From Microbacterium enclense (GTDB lineage: Bacteria; Actinomycetota; Actinomycetes; Actinomycetales; Microbacteriaceae): a stretch of DNA of 64,000 bases. The stretch covers positions 2,728,001-2,792,000 of the forward strand of contig CP116226.1 in NCBI GenBank assembly GCA_038182865.1, read 5' to 3'. The notes under the pieces were generated by a model. The model ran no database searches. It saw nothing but the letters and a program-made list of their open reading frames with translations, and was not told the origin of the DNA. Positions 43,282 through 52,209 of this stretch are shown piece by piece (positions within the stretch are counted from its first letter, which is position 1; each line of letters begins with the position of its first letter). Position numbers and translations under genes: made by a program.

Positions 43282-45033
43282 ATGACGCGGACGACGACGG
43301 AACGCTTCTCGGTGGGGGGCTGGGAGTTCGACCTCGCCCCGACGGGCGATCTCGGCCACGTGGCCTACGCGGGGACGGAAGTCGCGCGCGGCATCCAGTT
43401 CGTCGTCCGCGACGACGCCTGGGGGACCGTCGTCGGCAACCGTGAGGTGCGCGTCACCCGCCGTGCCGACGAGGAGGTGGTCGTGGAGATGCGGTCGCGT
43501 CACGACTTTCCGAGGGGAGCTGTCGAGGCGACGACGCGCATCCGCGTCGGCGGGGATCGCCTGCGATACTCCGCCGACGCTGCCATCGAGGGAACCGTGG
43601 AGACGAATCGCATCGGTCTGGTGGTGCTGCACCCGTTGACGCAGTCCGGCGCGGAGGTCGATCTGACGCACGCCGACGGAACCCGCTCCCGCTCCCGCTT
43701 TCCGGTGGACGTCTCGCCCCATCAACCGTGGTCGGCGATCACGGGTCTCGCCGTCGACGTCGCCGAGGCGCGTCGGCTGCACATCGCTCTCGAGGGTGAC
43801 GTCTTCGAGACCGAGGACCAGCGCAACTGGTCGGACGCGTCGTTCAAGACCTACAGTCGCCCCCTCGCCCTGCCCTACCCGTACCGACTCGAGGCGGGGG
43901 ACGGGGTGCGTCAGGCGGTCGACCTGCGGGTGACCGGGGAGCGTCCCGCCGAGTCCGTCGCCTCGGAAGACGGCCCCCGAGATGACTTCGCTCTCGAGCT
44001 CGATCGTTCGTCGCTGCGTCCCCGCCCGGATCTGGGGGTGCAGATCGGACCCCCGGATGCCGCGCTCGGCGGCGACGACGTCCGCACCCGCGCCGCGCTG
44101 CTGCACGCGGACCACGCGCGCGTCGACGTGGTCTGCGAGGGCGGCGGCGTGCGAGGTCTCGACGTGCTGGACGCGTGCGACGACGTCCCGCTGGAACTCG
44201 CGCTGCACCTGGGTTCCGACCCCGACCCCGGTCTCGGTGTGATCCGGGAGTGCCTCGGGCGGCGAGGTGCGGCTCTGCGCGCGGTGCTGGTCTTCGCTGT
44301 CGACGTTCCGGTGACGGCGGCGGGCTCCGCCGCCCGCGTTCGTCGCGCGTTCGGCGATGACCTCGGCACCGCGGCGGTCATCGTCGGCACCGACGACAAC
44401 CTCGCCGAGTTCACCCGCGGTGCGCCCGACCCGGAAGGGGCCGACGAGGTGACCTTCAGCCTCACGCCGCAGGTGCACGACGGCTTCGAGCGGTCGATCA
44501 TCGAGACGACCGAGGCGCTGCCCACCATGCTGCGCACCGCTCGGCGTCTCGGCGGGGGACGGCCGGTGGGCATCGGCGCCCTCACCCTCCGGCCCCGGCG
44601 ATCGCTCTACCGGCAGGGGCGGCGCATCGATCGCCTCGGCCGCGACCCCGAGTCGGTCGACCCGCGCCAGCACGACGACTTCGCCGCCGCGTGGCTGCTC
44701 GCCACCCTGGCGGCGCTGATCGCCGAGGGGGTGTCCCGGGTGACCGCGCTCGAGCTGAGCGGTCCCCGCGGAGCGACGGATGCCACGACCGGCCGCCTCA
44801 CCCCGTCGGGCGAGGTATGGGCCGCGGTCGCCGGCTCGGCGACCGTCGGCGCACCGATCCTGGACCTGCGCGCAGGGCTCGTGGCCCTTCCCCTCGAGAC
44901 CGGCACGCTCATCGGCGACCTCTCGGGCTGCTCGCGCCGCGGTGCGGTCGACGGCATCGACGTCGCCCTCTCTCCCTACGCGGTGCGCGTCATCGCGTCC
45001 GCGCCCTCACCCGATTCGAAAGCATCCTCATGA
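43282..45033 (+). CDS. apnL: Probable D-apionolactonase
   Basis: 583 residues with no membrane segment. An N-terminal beta-rich domain (about 1-240) contains RNWSDASFKTYSRPLALPYP, a hallmark of the apionolactonase family; a C-terminal half (about 250-583) with GTDDNLAEF, VHDGFERSI and Arg-rich LTLRPRRSLYR looks like a TIM-barrel-type hydrolase. ApnL opens D-apionolactone to D-apionate, the step before ApnO. Family placement is from the motif and the neighbours. The start is 17 bases after apnO, and its stop overlaps the oiaX start by four bases. Confidence 0.75.
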   Translation: MTRTTTERFSVGGWEFDLAPTGDLGHVAYAGTEVARGIQFVVRDDAWGTVVGNREVRVTRRADEEVVVEMRSRHDFPRGAVEATTRIRVGGDRLRYSADAAIEGTVETNRIGLVVLHPLTQSGAEVDLTHADGTRSRSRFPVDVSPHQPWSAITGLAVDVAEARRLHIALEGDVFETEDQRNWSDASFKTYSRPLALPYPYRLEAGDGVRQAVDLRVTGERPAESVASEDGPRDDFALELDRSSLRPRPDLGVQIGPPDAALGGDDVRTRAALLHADHARVDVVCEGGGVRGLDVLDACDDVPLELALHLGSDPDPGLGVIRECLGRRGAALRAVLVFAVDVPVTAAGSAARVRRAFGDDLGTAAVIVGTDDNLAEFTRGAPDPEGADEVTFSLTPQVHDGFERSIIETTEALPTMLRTARRLGGGRPVGIGALTLRPRRSLYRQGRRIDRLGRDPESVDPRQHDDFAAAWLLATLAALIAEGVSRVTALELSGPRGATDATTGRLTPSGEVWAAVAGSATVGAPILDLRAGLVALPLETGTLIGDLSGCSRRGAVDGIDVALSPYAVRVIASAPSPDSKASS

Positions 45034-46286
45034 CCTCCGACCGCATCCACGCCCACTACGTCATCGAGACCTCGATCGGCCTCGATCGCGCCGCCGCGGC
45101 CATGGCGGGCGAGCAGTCCACCGGCACGTTCATCGCGCTCCCGGGGGAGACGCCCGAGCTGCATCGCCGGCACGCGGCGCGCGTCGAGAGGGTCACGCTC
45201 ACGAGTGAGGGCGGGGAGCCGTCCCTGTCGGGGTCTCGAGGGGCCGGTCCCGTGCAACGTGGGGAGGTCGAGCTGTCCTTCCCCCTCGAGAACGTCGGCA
45301 CCGCCCTTCCCAATCTCTTGGCCACCGTGGCGGGAAACCTCTTCGAACTTCAGCAGCTCTCCGGCATCCGGCTCGTCGATCTCGACCTTCCTCCCGCGTT
45401 CGGTGCGGCGCACCCCGGTCCGCAGTTCGGCGTGGACGGCACGCGGGAGATCGCCGATGTGCGCACCGGCCCCATCATCGGCACGATCATCAAGCCGAGC
45501 GTCGGGCTGACCCCCGAACAGACGGGCGCGCTGGCCGAAGACCTCGCGCGGGCGGGCCTGGACTTCATCAAGGACGACGAACTCATGGCGGACTCGCCGC
45601 ACTCGCCGTTCGAGGATCGTCTCGACGCGGTGCTGCGTGGTCTCGACCGCGCGGCGGAGGTGACCGGCCGTCGACCGCTCTACGCGGTGAACCTCAGCGG
45701 CGATATCGACGAGATGCGCCGCCGTGCGGACCTCGTCGCCGAGCGCGGGGGCAACTGCCTCATGGTGAGCGTCAACGCTGTCGGCATCGCGGGGCTGCGC
45801 GACCTGCGGCTGCACAGCTCCCTGCCGATCCACGCGCACCGCAACGGCTGGGGAGCCATGACCCGTTTCCCCGTCCTCGGCTACTCGTATCGCGTCTGGC
45901 AGCAGCTGTGGCGCCTCGCGGGCGCCGACCACCTGCACGTCAACGGTCTGCGCAACAAGTTCTGGGAGCCCGACGACTCGGTCATCGCCTCGGCGCGCGC
46001 CGTCCTCGAGCCGATCAACGGCGGTCCCGCGGCGATGCCCGTGTTCTCCTCCGCGCAGTCGGCCGAGCAGGCGGCGGACACCTATGCGGCGGTCGGGACC
46101 GACGACCTCATGTACGTGTGCGGCGGGGGCATCATGGCGCACCCCGAGGGCCCTGCCGCGGGGGTGCGCAGTATCCGGCAGGCCTGGGATGCCGCGCTCG
46201 CGGGCATCGACCTCGACACCTACGCCGCCGACCACCCCGAGCTCGCCGCGGCGCTGCGCACCTTCCGCGGAGCGACGGGCGGCTGA
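45030..46286 (+). CDS. oiaX: RuBisCO-like protein; probable 3-oxo-isoapionate-4-phosphate decarboxylase
   Basis: 418 residues, RuBisCO large-subunit fold: N-terminal ferredoxin-like domain (1-130) and TIM barrel. The catalytic core is recognisable: GTIIKPSVGLTPEQ (Lys175-equivalent kept, next Lys replaced by Ser), GLDFIKDDE (carbamylatable Lys, metal-binding Asp and Glu kept), IHAHRNGWGAM (His and Arg kept) and CGGGIMAHPEGPAAG (phosphate loop kept). The loop-6 GKLEG is replaced by RNKFWE, so carboxylation of RuBP is very unlikely. In apionate clusters this RuBisCO-like protein decarboxylates 3-oxo-isoapionate 4-phosphate to L-erythrulose 1-phosphate. Last gene of the operon, overlapping apnL by four bases. 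Confidence 0.8.
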   Translation: MTSDRIHAHYVIETSIGLDRAAAAMAGEQSTGTFIALPGETPELHRRHAARVERVTLTSEGGEPSLSGSRGAGPVQRGEVELSFPLENVGTALPNLLATVAGNLFELQQLSGIRLVDLDLPPAFGAAHPGPQFGVDGTREIADVRTGPIIGTIIKPSVGLTPEQTGALAEDLARAGLDFIKDDELMADSPHSPFEDRLDAVLRGLDRAAEVTGRRPLYAVNLSGDIDEMRRRADLVAERGGNCLMVSVNAVGIAGLRDLRLHSSLPIHAHRNGWGAMTRFPVLGYSYRVWQQLWRLAGADHLHVNGLRNKFWEPDDSVIASARAVLEPINGGPAAMPVFSSAQSAEQAADTYAAVGTDDLMYVCGGGIMAHPEGPAAGVRSIRQAWDAALAGIDLDTYAADHPELAAALRTFRGATGG

Positions 46287-46359
46287 GCCGCGCACGCGGG
46301 TACCCGCCGTCTCGCAGGCTCGTCTGGCACAATCAGCGGGCCGGTCATGAGGGGGACGA

Positions 46360-47586
46360 ATGCGACGCGGAACATCTGTCATCGGGGCTCGACACGCGAA
46401 GTCGTCGCCCGCCGACGCCTGGAAACGCCTGCTCGCCGTGCTCGGCATCTCCGCCCTGGTGCTCGTCGCGAGCTCTGCCGGGGTCGGCGCGTTCATCGTC
46501 GGTCAGCTCGACGGACAACTCGCCGAGGAGTCCTTCGCCGCTCCTGACGGCGTGGAGCTGCCGCCCGACATCAGTGCGCTCAAAGGCGGTTTCAGCATGC
46601 TTCTCGTAGGCAGTGACCTCTGCGAGCCGGAGATCGCCGGGCAGTTCGGGGCCCGCTGCGAAGAAGACGACGGTGGCGAGCGCAACGACGTCACGATGCT
46701 GGTCCACGTCTCCGACGCTCCGCGCCGCGCGACGGTCATCAGTTTCCCGCGCGACATGATCGTGCCCGTCCCCGCGTGCCCCCGCGAAGACGGCAGCGGC
46801 GACTATCCGGAGATGTCGGGTCAGCCCCTCAACGCCACCATGGGCTACGGCGGGATGCCGTGCACCTGGCTGACGATCCAGGAGCTGACCGGCATCCCGA
46901 TCCAGTTCGCCGCGAAGATCACCTGGGGCGGCGTCATCGAGATGTCGAACGCGATCGGCGGCGTCGACGTCTGTGTCGCCGGCGACGGCATCGACGACCC
47001 CGACTCGGGGCTCACGCTCGAGCCCGGCCAACACACGCTGCAGGGGGCCCAGGCACTGGCTTTCCTGCGCGTGCGGTACGGCATCGGTGACGGTTCCGAC
47101 CTCGGCCGCATCAGCAACCAGCAGCAGTTCATGACCTCGCTCGTGCGCAAGGTACGAAGCGAGGGCGTCCTGTCCGACCCGGCCGCGATGCTCCGCCTCG
47201 CCTACGCGGCGACGGATGCCGTCGCCCCCTCGGAATCCCTGCGCCAGCCGTTGACGATGGTGCAGCTCGCCATGGCGCTGAAGGACATCCCCTTCGCCGA
47301 CATCGTCTTCGTGCAGTACCCGACGTTCTATGACTCCGCCAACCCCAACAAAGTCGATCCCGACACCGACTCGGCGACCGCCCTCGTCGCCGCCGTGATG
47401 GCGAACCAGCCTCTCAACGTCACGGGCAAGCCCTCCGGGGGGAATGGTGTCGAGGTCGTGGAGACCGCCCCGACGCCTGACCCGAGCGCGACCTCCACCG
47501 GGACTCCCGAGGTGCGCGTGGATCTTCCCGAGAACGTGACGGGGACCAACGCCGATCAGCAGACGTGCACGGTCGGCCTCGGCTGA
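46360..47586 (+). CDS. LytR-CpsA-Psr (LCP) family cell-wall polymer ligase
   Basis: 408 residues with one N-terminal membrane helix (about 22-46) and an extracellular LCP domain (about 75-270). Conserved residues: the GSDLC region, ERNDVTMLVHV, ISFPRDMIVPVP (Arg), GGVDVCV and FLRVRYGIGDGSDLGR (Arg pair and acidic residues). LCP enzymes attach teichoic acid, arabinogalactan or capsule to peptidoglycan. A Thr/Pro-rich tail replaces the LytR_C domain. ATG 46360 follows GAGGGGG. Convergent with the epimerase gene, 6 bases apart. Confidence 0.92.
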   Translation: MRRGTSVIGARHAKSSPADAWKRLLAVLGISALVLVASSAGVGAFIVGQLDGQLAEESFAAPDGVELPPDISALKGGFSMLLVGSDLCEPEIAGQFGARCEEDDGGERNDVTMLVHVSDAPRRATVISFPRDMIVPVPACPREDGSGDYPEMSGQPLNATMGYGGMPCTWLTIQELTGIPIQFAAKITWGGVIEMSNAIGGVDVCVAGDGIDDPDSGLTLEPGQHTLQGAQALAFLRVRYGIGDGSDLGRISNQQQFMTSLVRKVRSEGVLSDPAAMLRLAYAATDAVAPSESLRQPLTMVQLAMALKDIPFADIVFVQYPTFYDSANPNKVDPDTDSATALVAAVMANQPLNVTGKPSGGNGVEVVETAPTPDPSATSTGTPEVRVDLPENVTGTNADQQTCTVGLG

Positions 47587-47592
47587 CGTCGC

Positions 47593-48558
47593 TTACCGCG
47601 TGTCGCGGAACCGCCGGTACGCCTCGGCGTAATGCGCGAGTCCGTCACCCAGGGTGGCGAAGGCCGGCTCCACCCCGAGCTGCTCGCGCACGGGCGTCAT
47701 GTCGACCACCCCGCGGTATCGACTCTCGACCCCCGCGGGATCCGCGTTCTCGTCGACCGCCCGCACGCGTGCTCGCGGGAAGGTCGCGCGAACGATGTCG
47801 AGGTACTCGGCCGGCGTGATGAGCGGCCGCCCGGTTCCGGCGAAGAACACGCGGTCGCTGTCCGCGGCGCACTCCGCGGCCGCTGCGAAGATCGCGGCGA
47901 CGTCGTGGACCGGGGTGAAGTCTCGCGGCGGGCCGCTCGTGGAGATGTCGACCTCGCGTCCGTCACTGATGCCTTCGACCACCGGTTTGACGCCGATCGG
48001 CCACTGCATGCCGAAGCCGTAGACCGCGCTCGGCCGAACGATGCGGACATCGAGCGGGAAGGCATCCGCATACCCGAGGGCGAGCATCTCCGACACGGCC
48101 TTCGAGACGCCGTAGAAACCGCCCGCGGGCCCCTCACGAGGGGTGACCAGGGGATGCGCGGCGTCGATCGGTTCGTATCTGATCGACGGCAGGACCGCGA
48201 CGGTCGACGCGAGGACGAACCGCCCGACGCCGTAGCGCCGACACAGCTCGAGCAGCGCGAGGGTCGGCTCGACGTTCGCCTCGACCGCGCGGACGGGGTC
48301 GTCGCGGAGTCCGACCGGGTTGACGTACGCGTCGAGGTGGATGATCGTGTCCGGCCGCCGCTCCCGCACCAGCCTCTCGAGGGCTGCGGGGTCACCGGTG
48401 TCGATCCGTGCGAGGTCGGGGAGGTCGCCGCCGAGGATGAACCTCGCCTCGTCGCGCCAGTCGTAGCGGCTCACGGCGATCACCTCGTGGCCGCGGTCGC
48501 GCACGGCCCGCGCCGTGTAGGCGCCGATGAATCCGGTCGCTCCGGTGATGAGGATCAT
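47593..48558 (-). CDS. NAD-dependent epimerase/dehydratase (extended SDR)
   Basis: 321 residues. TGATGFIG nucleotide loop at the N-terminus, catalytic Tyr and Lys in FYGVSK, and the VRPSAVYGFG strand typical of sugar-nucleotide epimerases or dehydratases. The ATG at 48558 has a perfect GAGGAGGGG ribosome-binding site, so the longer Arg-rich frame upstream is rejected. The C-terminal half lacks a diagnostic motif, so the sugar or substrate is not known. It shares a short gap with the LCP gene, hinting at envelope polysaccharide metabolism. Confidence 0.88.
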   Translation of the reverse strand: MILITGATGFIGAYTARAVRDRGHEVIAVSRYDWRDEARFILGGDLPDLARIDTGDPAALERLVRERRPDTIIHLDAYVNPVGLRDDPVRAVEANVEPTLALLELCRRYGVGRFVLASTVAVLPSIRYEPIDAAHPLVTPREGPAGGFYGVSKAVSEMLALGYADAFPLDVRIVRPSAVYGFGMQWPIGVKPVVEGISDGREVDISTSGPPRDFTPVHDVAAIFAAAAECAADSDRVFFAGTGRPLITPAEYLDIVRATFPRARVRAVDENADPAGVESRYRGVVDMTPVREQLGVEPAFATLGDGLAHYAEAYRRFRDTR

Positions 48559-48712
48559 GGCCCCTCCTCGTCGAGTGTCCGACGCCGGGCGAGCTCCCCA
48601 CGCGTGCTGTCCCAGGCTATCGGGGCGCGCTCGCTTGCGCGGTCGTCGTGGCACGGTTCGCGCGCTGCGCGGAGAACCGTGCGCCGGCTCGTCCCTCTGC
48701 CTCACTGACACC

Positions 48713-49112
48713 GTGACCAGCACTGTGAGGCCCCGTCGTCGCACCGTCGTCGGCGTCGGCGGCCTCGTCGTGGCGATCGTCGCGCTCTACGTCACGGTCG
48801 TCGTGCTGTACGCGCGGGAGCGAGGTCGTCTCGCGGGGTGATGACGATGTCCCGCCGGGCGCCGTGTCGTTGGTGCTCACCCCCGAGAAGATGGATGCCA
48901 CCACCAACCGCCTCACCCTGTCGATGCTGCCCGGACAGACGGGACAGAACGACTACACGGACGGGATCGTGGTCGAGAAGCCGTTCGTCGTGCTGGTCTC
49001 GGCGATCGCGGGGTCGAAGGCCGTGGAGGACCAGGCGGACGCGCTCGTCGCCCCGACCGAGATCTCGCTCGTGATCTTCGTGATCGCCTGGTGGCGGCGC
49101 GGCCCCGCCTGA
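48713..49112 (+). pseudogene. Frameshifted and truncated membrane protein remnant (DUF4436-like)
   Basis: The first 42 codons (GTG 48713) give a basic start and one membrane helix, then stop at TGA 48839-48841. A one-base shift there continues directly as DDDVPPGAVSLVLTPEK and runs to 49112, ending in IFVIAWWRRGPA. The product would be about 133 residues; proteins of this architecture (single helix, extracellular strand domain, further helices) are normally much longer, so an internal deletion is also likely. The DUF4436 assignment is tentative. No ribosome-binding site is obvious. Confidence 0.55.
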
Positions 49113-49322
49113 GCCCCCGCCCCGTCCCCTCCGTCCGCCCGCGCCCTCACCTCCCGCGAGATCACACGATCCGCGCGAGGTGACACGCTCGTGCACCGTC
49201 GTGACGTGTGCGCTCGACGGGATCGCGTGATTTCGGCAGCGGCATGCGCGCCAGCACCGGCCGCTGTCGGAGCCGGGGCCGCCGCGCCGCCTCGTTGCCT
49301 CCGGCGGCATCGTCTGACATGA

Positions 49323-49339
49323 TTACTGAACGATCGGTC
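49323..49339. promoter_or_regulatory. Putative PaaR (TetR-type) operator of the paaJ operon
   Basis: TTACTGAACGATCGGTC, identical over 17 bases to the site before paaA (57022-57038). The core GAACGATCGGTC is a one-mismatch palindrome of TetR-family type. It lies 53 bases before the paaJ start. Confidence 0.8.
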
Positions 49340-49392
49340 GGAAAACCTCGCGGGCGAGGGAGGCGACCCCGCCAGAGTCGGCGGGGGAGAGG

Positions 49393-50589
49393 ATGGCGAT
49401 GTCGGAGGCGTTTCTCATCGGCGGTGCGCGCACCCCGGTCGGCCGGTACGGCGGGGCTCTGGCATCCGTGCGTCCCGACGACCTCGCGGCCCTCGTCGTC
49501 GGCGAAGCCGTGGCCCGTGCGGGCGTTCCCGCCGAGGCGATCGACGACGTGATCCTCGGCGCGGCGAATCAGGCCGGCGAAGACAATCGCAACGTCGCTC
49601 GCATGGCCGTCCTCCTCGCCGGGCTGCCGGACGCCGTTCCGGGGCTGACGGTGAACCGACTCTGCGCCTCGGGCATGAGCGCGATCGCGCTCGCCGCCCA
49701 GGCCGTCCGCGCGGGAGATGCCGATGTCGTCGTGGCCGGGGGCGTCGAGTCGATGACGCGGGCCCCCTGGGTGCAGGCGAAGCCGGAACGCGCGTGGGCG
49801 AAGCCGGGGGCCGTGTTCGACACCTCGATCGGCTGGCGCCTCACCAACCCGCGCCTCGCCGCGCGCGACAAGGCCACCTACGCCATGCCCGAGACCGCCG
49901 AGGAGGTGGCCCGCGTCGACGGCGTCTCGCGCGCCGACGCCGATGCGTTCGCTCTGCGCAGCCACGAACACGCGGTCCGCGCTCAGGATGCCGGGCACTT
50001 CGCGCACGAGATCGTCGCCGTCGAGACCGCCCGGGGCGTCGTCGACACCGATGAGGGTCCGCGCCGCGACACCTCCCTCGACGCGCTGGCGCGGCTGCGG
50101 CCGGTCGTCGCGGGCGGGGCGGTGGTGACGGCGGGGAACTCCAGCTCGCTCAACGATGGAGCGTCCGCGATCGTCGTGGCCGGCGCGGCCGCCGTCGAGA
50201 GTTACGGTCTGCGTCCTCGCGCCCGAATCGTCGCGCACGCCTCCGCGGGCGTCGCGCCCGAGGTCATGGGGCTCGGACCCGTCCCCGCGACCGAGAAGGC
50301 ACTCGCGAAGGCGGGGCTCTCGGCATCCGATCTCGGGGCCGTCGAGCTCAACGAGGCGTTCGCCTCGCAGTCGCTCGCGTGCATCCGCCGGCTCGGCCTC
50401 GACCCCGAGATCGTCAACGCCGACGGTGGGGCGATCGCGCTCGGGCACCCGCTCGGGTCCAGCGGCAGCCGTTTGCTCGTGACGCTGCTCGGACGCCTGG
50501 AGCGCGAAGACGCGCGGTACGGCCTCGCCACGATGTGCGTCGGCGTCGGCCAGGGCACCGCGATGATCGTGGAGCGGATCGATGGCTGA
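49393..50589 (+). CDS. paaJ: Thiolase PaaJ (3-oxoadipyl-CoA / 3-oxo-5,6-dehydrosuberyl-CoA thiolase)
   Basis: 398 residues. Thiolase signatures: nucleophile Cys in NRLCASGMSAI, GGVESMTRAPW, NGDGASAIVV-like NDGASAIVVAG, GHPLGSSGSR (His) and MCVGVGQG (second Cys). It is the first gene of a phenylacetate operon, so it should carry out the thiolytic steps that release acetyl-CoA near the end of the pathway. GGGGAGAGG ribosome-binding site; overlaps paaF by eight bases. Confidence 0.9.
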   Translation: MAMSEAFLIGGARTPVGRYGGALASVRPDDLAALVVGEAVARAGVPAEAIDDVILGAANQAGEDNRNVARMAVLLAGLPDAVPGLTVNRLCASGMSAIALAAQAVRAGDADVVVAGGVESMTRAPWVQAKPERAWAKPGAVFDTSIGWRLTNPRLAARDKATYAMPETAEEVARVDGVSRADADAFALRSHEHAVRAQDAGHFAHEIVAVETARGVVDTDEGPRRDTSLDALARLRPVVAGGAVVTAGNSSSLNDGASAIVVAGAAAVESYGLRPRARIVAHASAGVAPEVMGLGPVPATEKALAKAGLSASDLGAVELNEAFASQSLACIRRLGLDPEIVNADGGAIALGHPLGSSGSRLLVTLLGRLEREDARYGLATMCVGVGQGTAMIVERIDG

Positions 50590-51319
50590 CACCCTCCGCA
50601 TCGAGACCCGCGACGACCGCGTCGTCGCCACCCTCGACCGACCCGAGCGGCGCAATGCGATCGATCAGTCCATGGTCGACGACCTCCACGCGCTCTGCGC
50701 AGAGCTCGAGGAGCGCCCGCGTGCCCTCATCGTCACCGGCACCGGGGGCATCTTCGCCGCCGGAGCCGACATCGCCCAGCTGCGCGAGCGCACCGGCGAC
50801 GACGCCCGCCGCGGCATCAACGCCACCGTCTTCGACCGCATCCGCCACCTGCCGATGCCGGTCATCGCCGCCGTCGACGGGTACGCGCTCGGCGGGGGAG
50901 CCGAGCTCGCGTACGCCGCCGACATCCGGATCGGCACCCCGCGCGTGCGCTTCGGCAACCCCGAGCCGGGTCTCGGCATCATCGCCGCCGCGGGAGCGTC
51001 GTGGCGGCTGCCCGAGATCGTCGGCCACGCCCGCGCGAGCGAGCTGCTGCTCACCACGCGCGTGATCGACGCCGACGAGGCCCTGGCGTGGGGTCTGCTG
51101 TCGAGCATCCACGAGCCCGGCCATCTGCTCGACGCTGCGCACGCGATCGTCGATCGCGTCGCGGCGAACTCCCCGCGCGCGATCATCCTCACCAAGCGCG
51201 CTCTCCTCGCGCCTCGCGCGGAGCACCCCGCGATCGACGGGGAGCTCCAGGCCGAGCTGTTCGACAGCGCCGACAAGCACCAGCGGATGACCGCGTTCCT
51301 CGAGAGGAAGAAGAAGTGA
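50582..51319 (+). CDS. paaF: Enoyl-CoA hydratase PaaF
   Basis: 245-residue crotonase-fold enzyme. Oxyanion-hole glycines in IAAVDGYALGGGAEL and the catalytic Glu in FGNPEPGLGI are present, in the hydratase rather than isomerase arrangement. Placed between thiolase and hydroxyacyl-CoA dehydrogenase genes, it should hydrate 2,3-dehydroadipyl-CoA. The GTGA overlap with paaH couples translation. Confidence 0.88.
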   Translation: MADTLRIETRDDRVVATLDRPERRNAIDQSMVDDLHALCAELEERPRALIVTGTGGIFAAGADIAQLRERTGDDARRGINATVFDRIRHLPMPVIAAVDGYALGGGAELAYAADIRIGTPRVRFGNPEPGLGIIAAAGASWRLPEIVGHARASELLLTTRVIDADEALAWGLLSSIHEPGHLLDAAHAIVDRVAANSPRAIILTKRALLAPRAEHPAIDGELQAELFDSADKHQRMTAFLERKKK

Positions 51320-52209
51320 CCCTTCCCGACACCACGTCCGCGCCCGAGGCCACGTCGGCCGGGCCCGCGGCATCCCTCCCCGCGGCCGTCGGCGTGCTCG
51401 GCGGAGGCCGCATGGGTGCGGGGATCGCGCACGCGTTCCTGCTCGCCGGCGCCCGCGTACACGTCGTCGAGCGCGACGTCGAGGCCGCTGACGCCGCCCG
51501 TGACCGCGTCGAGACGGCTCTTGCCCGCTCCGCCGCCCGCGGGACGACGGTTCCGGATGCCGAGGCGCTGACGACGAGCGCCGACCTCGCCGCGTTCGCC
51601 GGCGCCGGCCTCGTGATCGAGGCCGTTCCCGAGGATCGCGCCCTCAAACTCGATGCCCTTGCCCGCATCGAGGGCGTCGTCGACGCGGGAGCGGTCGTGG
51701 CATCCAATACCTCCTCCATCTCGATCGATGCGCTCGCCGGGTCGCTCGCCCGGCCCGACAGGTTCCTCGGCCTGCACTTCTTCAACCCCGTGCCCGCCTC
51801 GGCGCTCGTCGAGGTCGTCACGGGAGCGGCCACCGCGCCGGAGGTCGTCAGCGCGGCCACGACCTGGGTCGAGGCCATCGGCAAGACCGCCGTCGTGGTG
51901 CGCGATGCGCCCGGCTTCGCGTCGAGCCGCCTCGGGGTCGCCCTCGGCCTCGAGGCGATCCGGATGGTCGAGGAGGGCGTCGCCTCGGCACGAGACATCG
52001 ACACGGCGATGGAGCTGGGGTACCGGCATCCGATGGGCCCGCTCCGCACCACCGACATCGTCGGCCTCGACGTGCGCCTGGGCATCGCCGAAGAACTCGA
52101 GCGCGCGTTCGGCGCACGCTTCACCCCGCCCGCGCTGCTGCGAGAGCTCGTCGCAGAGGGCCACCTGGGCCGCAAGAGCGGCCGCGGATTCTACGAATGG
52201 AGCGAGTGA
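51316..52209 (+). CDS. paaH: 3-hydroxyacyl-CoA dehydrogenase PaaH
   Basis: 297 residues. After a Thr/Ala/Ser-rich N-terminus of about 25 residues comes the NAD-binding GVLGGGRMGAGIAHAFL, then IEAVPED, SNTSSISI, catalytic His-Asn in LHFFNPVPASALVEVV and the C-terminal HPMGPLRTTDIVGLD. It should oxidise 3-hydroxyadipyl-CoA to 3-oxoadipyl-CoA for PaaJ. GTG start overlapping paaF by four bases; TGATG overlap with paaZ. Confidence 0.9.
   Translation: MTLPDTTSAPEATSAGPAASLPAAVGVLGGGRMGAGIAHAFLLAGARVHVVERDVEAADAARDRVETALARSAARGTTVPDAEALTTSADLAAFAGAGLVIEAVPEDRALKLDALARIEGVVDAGAVVASNTSSISIDALAGSLARPDRFLGLHFFNPVPASALVEVVTGAATAPEVVSAATTWVEAIGKTAVVVRDAPGFASSRLGVALGLEAIRMVEEGVASARDIDTAMELGYRHPMGPLRTTDIVGLDVRLGIAEELERAFGARFTPPALLRELVAEGHLGRKSGRGFYEWSE

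Noticed and set aside
45030..46286. True carboxylating RuBisCO or a methionine-salvage enolase
   Set aside because: Loop 6 and the second active-site Lys are changed, no phosphoribulokinase or methionine-salvage genes are adjacent, and the neighbours fit apionate catabolism.
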